From: Bombardia bombarda
Taxonomy: Eukaryota > Ascomycota > Sordariomycetes > Sordariales > Lasiosphaeriaceae
Length of the DNA: 64,000 bases
NCBI GenBank assembly: GCA_030512295.1
Contig: JAULSR010000002.1
Span: 2,294,001 to 2,358,000 of the forward strand
Direction: 5' to 3'
The first letter of the stretch is position 1. Each line of letters starts with the position of its first letter. Position numbers and translations under genes: made by a program. Below are positions 11,553 to 23,347 of this stretch, in pieces. The notes under the pieces were generated by a model. It ran no database searches. It saw only the letters and a program-made list of their open reading frames with translations, and had not been told where the DNA came from.

Positions 11553-14500
11553 CTAAAAGTACAATAATTCGGGCTGAGGACATTCCGGATGATACCTCCA
11601 AAAGCGACCTCTTAGGGAGTACGATTTCACCGTCACTTGTCGATATCGCCGTTTATATGCGGTATCATCGTTAGCATTGTTCTCCTGGCGGGGGATGTTA
11701 AACGCGGCCCTCCAGTAGGACAGCAGCCCGGTGCTTTCCCACCAAGTGTCCAACATATGCTCCGCTGGGCGTTTTTCTGGATCTTTAAAACCGCTCAAAA
11801 GTGCTTCGCCCAAGCCCTCCATAACATCAGAGCACTCAAGAGCACAGCGACTTCGCATCTCTTCCAGCTCTTCCAAATCATCTCTTACGCTCTCATCTAG
11901 AAATGTGGCCACTTTCTGTTCACCACAAGGAACAGCACAGCGAAAGGGAAAATTATAGTCCCCGTTGCCATGTCCGCGAAAAAAAAAGTTGACACGCTCG
12001 TAGCTTTCAGCGGAGACGACTGCGCCCCAGTGACTGAAGGTGACAGTAGCGCCATTTTCTCGAAGAAGCTGAATAGCCTCTTTACACACGTTCCAAACTA
12101 TCAAGTTGTAAAAAACTTGATGCGCGTTCACAAAATACTGATGGCCCCTTCTGGACCAATATTCGTCCAAGTCCGCGTTGAAGGCCCCTAGTTTCCACAG
12201 ATCCTTAAGAGCTTCGAAGCCTTCCGGGGTCATATATGTGCCTCCATCGTGTAGCTCTAAAAGCTTGACAATATCGAGCTTTGCACCAGTCGCTGCCACT
12301 CTGACAAAACCGTGTTCCACTTCAACGAGATTATTGTTTCCAATCATGGCCGTAAGCTCTAGCGGGTTTCGTTGAAACATCTGTGACTTATATTTGATGT
12401 CAATATTGCTTTCTCCAAGAAACTTTGATGGGCGATATCGTCCTCCAATTTTGACAAAATCGGCACTTCCCGCCATGGCTAAACGCTTATCCCGACGAGC
12501 CTCCCCCAACAGGTATTTATTTTCGATATGCTGTTTTTTGTTGAATTTCGTGAAGCTAAATTGCCCTCCAACTCTTATTGACCTAAGATCCACAGCCTCG
12601 CAGAGGTTAAGCCCTACCTCAAGGGCATGATTGTGAAATATTGCCGATGTATGGTTAAAGTTAAATGACCTCAAAGCTGCGAAGGGATCACATATGCGGC
12701 GTGCATCATAAGCCAGCAATATTTCACAGATTCTGTCCTTAGTCGAGTCAGATAGTGAATCGTAAGGAATTTCCTCCAGGTGCATCCACCATTCTTCTGC
12801 TGCATATATCTGCAAGCCATGCTTCTCTCTTCGACTGGCGAGGGAGGCTAAGCAATCCTCCAGAATGTGCTTATGCGCCTCCTCTTGGGTAAAGTAAAAG
12901 ATTTTTATGTCATCGTCGCCCACTTGGGACGTTTCCCGGATTAGATACTGTTGAATGGACGGGTGTGCGAATGTGACGATACGATTATAGTTACGAAATT
13001 GCTGTCCCAAGTTCGTTTCTTCAGTCAGATCAGGATTGTAAGACCCTTCGATGTTAAGAATGCTTGGGAAATGCTGCCACACGCGTTGTTCATTCCATCT
13101 GGAACTCCTGCTGATCGGCGGCGACTTGTCGTTGCGGAAAGAGAATATCTCAACCAGTTCGTATACATAGAGAGGTCTGCGGGCAAATGCAAGCCACTTC
13201 AGACAGTTTGCAACGCGCTGCCGCATACCCTTGTCGATCTTTCTGAACAACTGATCATAGGTCTTATCCAGACCTTCTGGAAGATCATTAAGTGCGGCTC
13301 TGATATCATCTTCAGAACCAAGCCTTTTGATCGTTGCAAGATGATAAGCCACATACTGAAACCTGTAGAGTAACCCAGTTAATTCATGTTGTGGGATGAT
13401 ATTAATAGTATAGATCTTGGAAGGCTACTCACATTCCCTGCGCTTTCTCGTTTAATATCTCCCTCGCCTTGTATTCGAGATCCTGAGACCAACCGGTGCC
13501 CTTCAGGCTGTCGTCGATTGTCTTCTCAATGTCTATATTGACATGGCTTTGCTGGTCCGGACTTGACAGATCTATTTCAGCTTTCCAAAGCGAAGATTGT
13601 GGCTTAGGATACACCAGGTCCCGAAACACCTGATCGACATCCTGTACGCCCCGACGGCTTGTGCAAAGGATGTGTAAATTCTCAGGTGCCTTGAGGATCA
13701 TGTTCTGGAGTCTTCTCAGAAAGGTAGCTCTTTGGTCGTTGTTAGACGAGGATTCGTCAAGGGCGTCTATAACGACGTATACTTGGGCAAACACCGAGAG
13801 CGAATCCAACAAGGCGGTCTGAAGTGTTACCAGTTCTGGATCGTGACCTTTGTCCTTGTAATTGCGAAGCTTTTGGACCGACTCCGGCAGCACGGGTCGG
13901 CAGCAGCTAACTTGCTTAATCAACGACCGAAACATCCAGGCTGGATCCTGAGTGGGCTGATCAAGGACGCTGATGTAAAAGTATGCTACAGCTATCAACT
14001 GATCGGATTGTTGTTTCTGGAGGAGGCGATTGATTATCGAAGAGCTGGGACATAATTAGTCAGTAAAATACATGATCGTTAAGTGATAAGAAAACGGTAT
14101 GCGCATTTTCTCACCTCATAATGGACTTTCCGGCACCAACTAGGATCCGGTGTTAGTCAGCTATACTTTCATTAAGGGCCACGAGATTACATACCATTCC
14201 CGCGAAGCCATAGAAGAGATGCCGGCTTTGATATCCAATCCTTGTACCTTGCGTCTTCAAAGAGCCATTCGTTTGTCCCCTCAGTGTGTGCTTGTTACGC
14301 GAGTCGTTATACATTCTTGAATGATTAATTGCCGGAGGAACTAGCCACTCGAGAAGTTTTGTTCGGCTCTCGTCCATGGAAATGCGTCTTATCTGGTCCG
14401 CCAGGAGGGACATGCTTTTATTGAGAAACGTCCACTGGTTCATAGTCTCGTCGTGTCTTCTGCGCATGTTCTCAGACTAAACCTGGTATTCCATGTCTTT

Positions 14501-15538
14501 AAAGACTTCTTGTACTTTGTCGAATTCAGAATCCTTTGTCCTGATTTCTTCCTTTAACGAATCCCATTTGTTCCATGACATCATGTCTCGGGCAATTTGT
14601 GCTGGAGTTCCGTGGGAGAGATACATGACAAACGTGGCCTGAAGCCTGAGAACACACACATAGAGTTCCTTAAGTGCCGACTTGTATTCGACGTGTGACC
14701 GTACGAACTTTGCGGCGCTATCATCAAGGCTTGTCTTGCTGGATTCGTAGCGTCGATGGTATAGCTCTTCTCTCATTCCAGTCTTGGCGATAATACTGGA
14801 AATAAGCTCGAGGCACTCCGCACGCGTAGCCGCTTCTTTGGGAAGACTTAGAAGGGGCTGGAGATGTCAGTCTTGACTTCCATCTCCGAGTTCAGGTGAA
14901 GTACTTGAGGGAATGGGGAAATTAGGACGACCGCTTACCTGGAGGAGTACATTGATTCCAGTCCAGGCAATAGATAGAGCCGGACTGGCTGATGCGACGT
15001 CCTTCATGAAGTTGTTGGCCATGTCGAATATGGCAGGGGATGTACGCGAGTAAATCCCTCACAAGAACCGTCTGATCGTGAAACCTAAGTTTCAGAGCCT
15101 CTTCTTCGTTCTCTTTGAGTTTCTTTTGCAAGACCTCTCTCATTTCATTCTGCTTGTTGAGCCTGAACCCAGAAGCTGAAATGACTGAACCGATCAAGGC
15201 CTCAAGGCCTAATGCAGATTCGTAACCCAGAATAAGGGAAGGGTCTGCAGACTGCGCATCCAGATATGCTTCGTTCCATAGATCACCAATGGGTATATCC
15301 TCAATTTCTCTTCGTTTCGGTAGAGTCTGCGCCACATCTGTCACTGCACCCGTGGTGAGCTCAGGAGATGGCCTCTGGGCCGAGGAAAGAGGGCGCTCGG
15401 TGGAGGGGGAGGATTAATCCGAGGTTGAAGAGAAGCAGGACTCGGGGAGCGACGAAGCGTAGAGGCAAGCTTGTCGCCCAAGCTACTGAGCTTGTTGCGT
15501 AGCTTCCCCTTTGGTGGATCTCGATTAGATCCTTCCAT
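11553..15538 (-). pseudogene. NACHT NLR-type STAND NTPase, broken in its N-terminal half
   Basis: Exons 15538-14939, 14857-14195, 14139-14115, 14044-13433 and 13362-11553, with standard introns. Order: a Ser/Pro-rich head; a NACHT_N-like domain (LWNEAY... then ASPALSIAWTG across a frame break); a linker with RNKH and LLWLRG; a Walker A split by introns (VGAGKS); Walker B-like VYVVIDALDES; a sensor-like ILCTSRR; a winged-helix region ending FAHPSIQQYLI; then about 400 residues with one ankyrin-like unit (VRVAATGAKLDIVKLLEL). In fungi this family is linked to non-self recognition and regulated cell death. Four lesions are visible: a one-base loss between 15344 and 15413, a frame change at about 15030-15058, an in-frame TAG at 14477-14479, and an extra CA in the CA-run at 14284-14290. 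Correcting them gives about 1235 residues and a length divisible by three. Exons from the P-loop to the C-terminus are open. Confidence 0.8.
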
Positions 15539-16065
15539 TGTCGTGCCCAGCTGTTGATTGTCGCAATCCGTCAACGGTTTGTCGATGAATATGATGCTAG
15601 TCGATCGGATCCGCTGTTCGTAGCTCAACAGCAGTGATGGCTGTCTTCATTCTGGTTGAAGTTGTGACTGCGAGAAAGGCGGTTGCCTCCCTGCTTCGCG
15701 CGGAGAACAGGAGCTGAAATGCAGGTCGACGTGGGCGAGGCCTGGCCAGTGAGAATTTGGAGGCAACATGGCTGATGATAAGCTTGGCCAATATCATTTG
15801 GCTAACAGTGCCTGGGCTTCGTATTGGAGGCCTCGAGCTGTACAAGAGATACCGCAGAAGAGCTGAATAGGTACAGCACCTACAGGTAGGTACCTACTGA
15901 GTGCAATGAAATTCCTCACGCCGACCATACGGTACCCAACCCTAGCGAATACGTAATGTACCGCCCTGTATCTTCTTGCACAAAATCCAACCTCCGAAAG
16001 TTCACATGAGAGGTTAACATCATGTAAAAGCATTAGATATCTTCATATATAGCATAATTCCCCCA
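15539..16065. other. Spacer between NLR and nitrite reductase genes
   Basis: Holds the upstream region of the NLR gene and the 3' end of the nitrite reductase gene. The short minus-strand open frames here show no domain. Confidence 0.55.
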
Positions 16066-19000
16066 TCACCACTCCGGCGCAGAACCACACCCTCCCCCAC
16101 CCGCCGCCGCCATCAACTGCACCGGCCTCCGCATGGGCAACTCCGTATGTGGCCTCACACCAGGCTTCTTAGCGCGGATCCCCTTGAACGATATCTTCTT
16201 ATCCAGCTCCGCCAGCTGGCTCGGGCCCGCCTCGCCCTTCTTGACCATCCACTTCTTGGTCCCCAGCGCCGCATCCAGCTCCTCAACAGGCGGCAACTTG
16301 ACATAGACCAAGCCATCAGCCCGCTCCTCCACCTCAAACGTCGCAATCGACAACTCCTCGTCGTTCTTGCAGTCGCCGTTGGCCAGGTCAAAGTTGCGCT
16401 TGTGATACGGACATGACACCCACGGTGCCTTGGCGCCCGAGGGGTGCGAGCTGCATGATGATGCCCCCTCCGCAGCATCTGCCGCCGCCGCCTCCTCCCC
16501 AACCAGCCCATCCGACAGCACAAACGCCCTCTTATGCGGACACATCTGCTGCGTAGCAAAATACCTCCCCCTAACCCGCCACACAGCCAGCTGCGTATCC
16601 CCCCTCTTAATCGCCGCGCTGACCCCATTCGGCGCCTTATCGGCCCCCTCAAAGTACGCCGCCTCCAGCACTGGCTGCCAGCTCGTCTCAGACCACCTCT
16701 CCCGCAACCCCTTAAAGTCCTCCTTGGCCGAATCTTTCGCCCACATGACCGGCCGCGTCTGGTCCCGGTCCAGCTCAACCTCCATGTTCTCAACCGTCTC
16801 GGCCGTGTTGGCGAACTGGGCAAACTTGGCCGCGATGGCGGGGCTCTTGATGGCCTCGGCCCACTCGTCGAAGAAGCTGTCGACGAGCTCCTGCATCTGC
16901 GCCTCGAGCGACGCGCAGATGCCCAGCTTGTCCTCGAGCACCACCTCGCGGAGGTATTTGATGCCCCCCGGCAGGGCTTCGAGCCAGCGCGCGGTGCGCT
17001 GCAGCTTGTCGGCGGTGCGGATGTAGAACATGAGGTAGCGGTCGATGATGGGGATGACCTCGGCGGGGGGACGTCCTTGGCGAGGACCTCAGAGTGCTTG
17101 GGCTTGGCACCGCCGTTGCCGCCGACGAAGATGTTGAAGCCCTTTTCGCTGGCGATGAGGCCGAAGCTGGGTGGGGGGATGATTGTCAGTGGATTGCAAA
17201 GGCAAAAAAAGGGGTAAAAGCGGGGCCGAGACTTACTCTTTGTTTTGCGCTTCGGCGCATTCTCGCACACAGCCGCTGACGCCACCTTTAATCTTGTGCG
17301 GACTGCGGATGCTCTTGTACCGCTCCTCCAGACGCACCGCCATGCCCACGCTGTCGCCGATGCCATAGCGGCACCACGTCGTGCCCACGCAGCTCTTGAC
17401 CGTCCGCAGTGACTTGGCGTAGGCATGACCGCTCTCCATCCCTGCATCAACCAATGTCCTCCAGATATCGAGCAGGTCCTGTTTCTTAGCACCAAACATG
17501 TCGATACGCTGGCCGCCCGTAATCTTGGTATACAAGTTATACTGCTTCGCCACCTTGCCAATCACAATCAGCTTCTCTGGGGTAATCTCGCCAGCTGACA
17601 CTCGCGGTATAACGCTATACGTCCCATTCCGCTGAATATTACCCAGGAACCTATCATTAGTATCCTGCAAACCATGCGTAGTCCGATCCATGACGTGCTT
17701 GTTCCAGAGACTCGCAAAGATACTCCCCACCGTCGGCTTGCAGACTTCACACCCCAGGCTATCAGGCTCGACGCCGGCGTCCTTCATCACCTCGGGGAGC
17801 GTCTTCAGCCGCTTCACCATAATAATATTGTACAGGTCGGCGCGGCTGTAGTTGAAGTGTGGGCACAGGTTGTTCTTGACCTCGTTGCCCATGTCCTTCA
17901 TCGTCTTGTTGAAGATGGCCGTGACGAGCGGCACGCACCCGCCACAGCCCGTGCCCGCCTTGGTGCACGACTTGACGTCGCCGATCGACTTGCACGTCCC
18001 GTCCTTGACTACGCTCACTACGTCGCCTTTCGTGACGTTGTGGCAGCTGCAGATCTGCGTGTCGTCGTCGAGATCATCTCCCTCGTCAGCGCCGTCCTTC
18101 TTCGCGCCCAGGATAAGCTCGGATGGTGGCACGTCAAGCTCCTTTTGGTTCTTGACGAGAGGCACCAGCTTGACGTAGTCTTTTGTGTCGCCGATCATCA
18201 TACCACCCAGCAGATATTTTCCATCCATAGTAAAGATATACTTCTTATACACATTCTGAAACGGATCCTTGTACGCCAGCGCCTTGACAGGGGCAGGCGG
18301 CAGACCGTTCGTCAGCGTCTTCATCGCGTCCGGTTTCCTCTGCTGCTGTTGTCGTTTAGCCCGCTCTGGCAGGTACTTGGGGCCATCGCGGTCGGCGAAA
18401 AAATCGCCAAAGCTCGCCACCTCGACACCAAGCAGCTTCAGCTTTGTGCTAAGATCAGGGCGCTTATATAGGCGCGGCTGGTGGAGCTTGGCCTGCGTGA
18501 GGTTGAACGACAGCACATCAGCCATCTCCACCCCGGGGGCGATCAGCCCAAACGTCTGCCCTTGCCAACTAGCACACTCCCCGATAGCATAGACATCAGG
18601 CTCGCTAGTCGCCAGCCCATCATCCACAATAATTCCCCCGCCACGGTCCGCGCACTTGATCCCCGACCTCCTCGCCAGCTCGTCCCGCGGTCGGACACCG
18701 ATAGCAAAGCAGACCGTCGAGCAGGACATGTACTCGCCGTCCTCAAAATGCACACCCGTGACTTGTCCCTCACCATCGACATCAATCCTCCCCACTCTCT
18801 TGCCGAGCAACACCTCAACTCCCAGCTCCCGGACCTGCTCCACAACCATGCCGCCGGCATCGGCGTCCAGCTGCCGGCTGAGCACCCAGCGGTTGCGCTC
18901 GATGACGGTGACCTTGTCGTAGCAGGCCAGATCAGTCATGGCCTTGGCAGCTTCCAACCCGAGAAGGCCACCGCCGACGACGGCGCCGACGGTGCCCTTT

Positions 19001-19576
19001 TGGTGGGCAGAAAAGGCGATGAGCCGCTCGAGGTCGTCGATGGTGCGGTAGACGAAGACGCCCTTGGCGTCGTGGCCGGGGGTGTGCCGCGGCAGGACCG
19101 CATCGGAGCCGGTGGCGAGGACGAGGATGTCGTAGGTCACTTCCTGGCCGTTGGCGCAGGTGACGCTCTTTTTTGCGGGGTGGATGTCGAGGACTTTGGT
19201 GTTGAGGTGGTAGTTTAGGGCGCCGTTGGGGACTGCGGAGTACTGAATGGGGGTTTAGTTAGCTGTTAATATAGAGGACAGATAATGATTGACTTACCCA
19301 TTCCTGTGGGTTGAGGTATAAGCTCTCGACCTTGCGGTGCTCAAAGAAGCTGGTGAGGCCGACGCGGTTGTACGCCAGATGAGGCTCCTCGCCGATGACT
19401 ACGACGTCATATTCACGGGCTCTGGCGTCGAGCTTTAGGAGTTTCTCTCTGTAAGGGATTCAAATGTTAATAAGCAACTCAGATATCTCACAGACGCTCA
19501 CATAGACTTACATGAAGCTGATGCCAACCATTCCCAGTCCAACGACCACAATCTTCTTGCGGTTGGCGGCAGCCAT
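16066..19576 (-). CDS. Assimilatory NAD(P)H nitrite reductase, one-base frame break
   Basis: Reduces nitrite to ammonium in the cytosol, the last step of nitrate assimilation. Exons 19576-19512, 19448-19298, 19242-17237 and 17166-16066; 1107 residues once one base is restored (Neurospora NIT-6 is slightly longer). Order: N-terminal FAD-binding fold (VVVGLGMVGISF, LVLATGSDAVLPRHTPG); NAD(P)H site (VVGGGLLGLEAAKA); BFD-like [2Fe-2S] cysteines (CSCHN...GCGGC); siroheme and [4Fe-4S] cysteines (CVGTTWC and CVREC); C-terminal Rieske domain (CPHKR and CPYHKRN). The minus strand reads GT followed by six C at 17062-17067; seven are needed for the frame to pass from KDVPP into the IPIIDRYLMFY segment. 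No nitrate reductase or transporter gene is in the window. HGATAR sites upstream fit AreA/NIT2 control, which is inference. Confidence 0.9.
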
Positions 19577-20933
19577 GATGAAGACGCGTGCGCTTTGGCA
19601 ACAATGCAACACAGCAGGTTCTATGGTGGTATAAAACACATAGATAAAGAAGGAGTAGGAATCTCAGTAATGATAGAATAATAAGTGGACAAATTGGACC
19701 AAGGTTTAGATTACTTTGCTATACCGTTGATGGTTGGGCATGTGTTTGTGTATAGACGGATGGATGGATCAATTGACAGAAAGAAACGAGAGGAAGGATA
19801 CAGGAGAGGCAATGAAAATAGGCGCAGCTGGTTACTTAGACCTGAGTCCAGAAAGTGACATGATTGACATCTCCTATCATTGACAGGAAGAATAGGACAA
19901 AACCTGCATTTCCGCTGGTGATTGCTCCTCCTTTCGTAGAATACAGGTGGTGTAGGCACATAGGCACTAGGTACCTACACAGACAAAACACAACATGTAA
20001 TCGTCGGAGAAGCACCAACGGCCCCCCATCAGCGCGTATCCCCGGGTTATTACTTGCACGTCGCATTTCCACGGGCGATGGGGAGATGCGTAGCTTTAGT
20101 TGAAGGTGTCCCACGCTCGAAGGAGATCCGTACCTTAGACGGAGGATAAGAACAAGCCCCACTGATAAGACATCCCAGCCAATCAGCAATCCGCTATATG
20201 AGGTTGCAGCTTCCCCCTGGAAACTCCCCGCGGAGATGGACCAGTCACCAGATCTGATTGATTGATGGCTGTTGAAAAGCAAATCAGTCTGGCCAAAACT
20301 CAAAATCGTGACGGGCTAGATTCAATTTTTGAGGATATTGTAGATTGATGGATACATGTACTCCTGTTTTCTACCCTTTTCTATATCACGATAACCTTAA
20401 CAGAATATTCTACATCAACACCAAGCCTGGTTGCAAGTAACTACAATATTTTACACGTAGTCGCACGAAACAGCATCACCCGTCTGACAACTCTGTCTAT
20501 TGCATGGTCATGTCAATTCCGATGGCAACATCGGCGAGCCCTCGGGGTGCATCGGGATTTGATGTAGAACAACTACTTGCCAATGTACCTATGTGCCATG
20601 TTTAGTGTAGGACATGCACATCAATATGGACGCATCACTCTCCAACGTAACATATCCCAACCATCAACATCATGGCCTTCGGGCAAAACTCGTCATCGCC
20701 AATGACCATCTATCCATTGAAAGAATAAAAATAATAACGCCGCCAACCCGTGAAGAGCCCGACGCACCCAATGCTATGCTGTGATGTATCATCCTAAAAC
20801 ACAAAAAGGCCACCATCCAGTAAACAAACCCCCCAGGTAGGCATGCACTATTTTACAGCAGCCCATACCCTCATCCTCCCCAGCCAAAAGAATACCATCC
20901 CCCATCCCACAGGTCCAAATCCTCCCCCTCACA
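19577..20933. promoter_or_regulatory. Nitrite reductase upstream region with GATA-factor motifs
   Basis: HGATAR motifs on either strand at 19642-19647 (AGATAA), 19671-19676 (TGATAG), 19874-19879 (CTATCA, the complement of TGATAG) and 20163-20168 (TGATAA). Such sites bind AreA/NIT2-type GATA factors at nitrogen genes in ascomycetes. They are also common by chance, so function is inferred. The right part (about 20400-20930) holds the 3' flank of PEX20. No gene is supported here. Confidence 0.35.
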
Positions 20934-22185
20934 TCACTGCAGCCTCTGCCCATCCCCATCTACCACAACCCCCTCCCCCTCCACACCCCCCTCCTCCGCC
21001 TCCTTCGGCGCCACCTTCTCCCCCGTCTCCGCATCAACAAAGTCCGTCCCCTCCACCACCACATCCCCGCTCGCCACGCGCCGCATAAACTCCAAGAAAT
21101 TCGACTTCCTAAACTTCTCCGACTGGTCACCCGCCACCGAGTTCACAATCCCCCCGGCCGCGGCCGCCAGCTCGCCATTCTGCCGCCGGCTCCGAGCCGG
21201 CAACACCTCAGGATCGCCCGCGGCCTGGCGCTGCTCCAGCTCCCTTGCCAGCTCCTCGAGATCAGCATCAATGACCGTCATCTCCTCCGCCGTGGGCGGC
21301 TGCACATGCGGGCCGTGCTCGGCCATCCACGCGTCCTGCGCGTCGGCGAGCTCCTGGTCAGCGGCGGCGGTAGCAGCACGCGCCTTGGCATCTACCTCCT
21401 CCCCTCGCTCTTGATCCCAGCTGGCGAGCTCCTGCTCGAAATCTGCTTCGTCGTATTCGCCAAACGCGCGGTTGAAGGCTTCGACGTCGAGGGCTGATTC
21501 GATTCTCTGTTGCTGCTGAGGAGTGTCAAACTGTTGCTGCACGTTGGCCGCGCTGGAATACATAGACAAGCCGCTGCCGCCGGCGTGCTGCATGGCGTAC
21601 GAGGGGACCGCCGCACCAAAGCCCATTGGAGCCTGGTGGAGGGCCATGCCGACGGGGCGCAGGGGGTTCATGACGAACATGGAAGACGGGGCGGCGGCGG
21701 CGGTGGCGACGGCGGCACTGCTGCCTACATGCATCGTTGCGAACTCGTCTACCCAGTCGCGGCGGGTGGTGGTGGAGCTCCCGGCGGAGGCGTGCATGGC
21801 AGCCGGCATGCCGCTCGGGACGGGCCTGAGGATGGCTTGGCGGGCGTGCTGGACGCCCTGGGCGAAGGGCATGGGGGCCATTGGCTGGAGGGGCGCCTGG
21901 CCCTGCTGGAAGTTCTGGAAGGCATTGTCTGCGGTGTTGGAGAATGCTGGTTGGGATCTGAAGGACTGGTGATGTGTTAGTTTGACTTTGGGGGGGTTGG
22001 GTGGGTGGGGACCTTGATGGACAATAGGTTAAGGGGTAGTTGTGAAACAAAACAACACTTACGGCTGATGCGCCGCCGGCTGGTGAATTGTTGGTGAGGC
22101 GGTCCTGGTGCAGAGCACGATCGCGGTCGGTATGGGCGATGAGGCTCTTGGCGCCGTTGGACGGGCCACACATGTTGTCGGCCAT
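20934..22185 (-). CDS. PEX20: Peroxin 20, PTS2 import co-receptor
   Basis: Exons 22185-22063 and 21965-20934 with a 97-nt intron, 384 residues. In fungi PEX20 binds cargo-loaded PEX7 and docks it at the peroxisome membrane for PTS2 import. The N-terminus, MADNMCGPSNGAKSL, matches the family signature, with the conserved Cys6 used for ubiquitin-dependent recycling. A WxxxF-type motif (WVDEF) starts at W112 and would bind PEX14 or PEX13. The middle is Gln/Ala/Met-rich. The segment KFRKSNFLEFMRR near residues 325-340 is the likely PEX7-binding part. The acceptor was chosen after CACCAG because it continues in frame into FRSQPAF. The gene is divergent from SEC13. Confidence 0.88.
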
Positions 22186-23347
22186 CTTGCTTAGCTAGGG
22201 GTGGTGATGTAGCAATTGGCGAGCAGGATGGATAATAGCTAGGGTATCTAGCAATGAGATATGGCGATGAGGATGGCGGTTGTGAGGATAGAGTGCAAGG
22301 CTGACTGGTACAGTATGAGCTTGACTTGTAGTTGGCGATGGAGCTATGAGTGAGTGAGTGCGCTCGAAAGCAAATTGAAGCTAGAGCCGAGATGAGGGAG
22401 CTAAGAGCGGCGAAGAGGAGAAGCTGAGATATTGTCTGATCAGAGCATCTGGCGAGAAGGTCGTAAATGGCGGTGGAAAATGTTGTAGAGTGTTTCTTGT
22501 GTGTTTTGTTGTTGTCTCTCTCTTTGATTATGATCTCTCTCTTTGATTATGAACCTCTCCAGTGAGGGCGTTGATTGATTATGGCCGGTGGCGTAGGAAG
22601 CCGAGGTAATCCGACCAGACCGGGATGGGTGGGCAAAAAGCAGCAGCAAGAGGACGTTAGAAGTCAGAACCGAGCCGGTCGGTTTTGTTGTAGATGAGAA
22701 GACGAGATAAGTTCGACTTAGATACTAGGGAAGCCGAGGCAGAAGACGAGAATGAACAAAGGGGTATTTTTTTTAAAAAGGCATGTTCAGAAGTGAAGTC
22801 GTACCGGCCATATCACTGGGTCCCGTTGTCGACGCAGGCTCGCAGGGTTGTTTGAGGTCAAAGAAGCCTGTGACCGAGAGCTCAGGCGGCTTGTCCCCCA
22901 TTGCCCCCTGCACCCTGACGGCCGTGGTCTGACTAAGCGTGGGGTATGAAGTTACTTAAGTACCTCGGTATTGCGGAGCGCCATTGGGGCAATGGGGCAA
23001 GGCTTGGCAAGGGTTACACTAGGTGAAGAAGTGTCCCTAAGGCCTAATCCTCTCACCGCCCAATGCAACCCCTGGGAGACACCTAAGACGTTGGATTTCT
23101 TGCCAGCTGTTGTAGTCTGTACTCGAAGGCAGGCAAAAACGAGCAGGGGTGACCCGCCCCTTACGTTTACTTACGGATACCTCTTGTTTAAGTGACAGGA
23201 CAGACGCCGCCAACATAAACACTAAAACACCAAACACCCAAACCACACGCCATCACCAACCTTCTTGCGCCGAGACTTGCATCGCCCCGAAACCTTGCCC
23301 TACGAACCCTCGCGTTCTCCAGTCCAATCGCAAAATCCGTAGCCAAA
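22186..23347. other. Divergent promoter region PEX20/SEC13
   Basis: About 1.16 kb between the two start codons. No domain-bearing open frame. A near-duplicate of about 19 bases containing CTCTCTTTGATTATGA occurs twice around 22514-22551. Confidence 0.5.

Noticed and set aside
16155..17561. 468-codon minus-strand frame, Arg/Ser-rich
   Set aside because: Only its middle (FGLIASEKGFNIFVGGNGG) is real coding of nitrite reductase. The rest is intron read-through and wrong-frame sequence after the C-run break.
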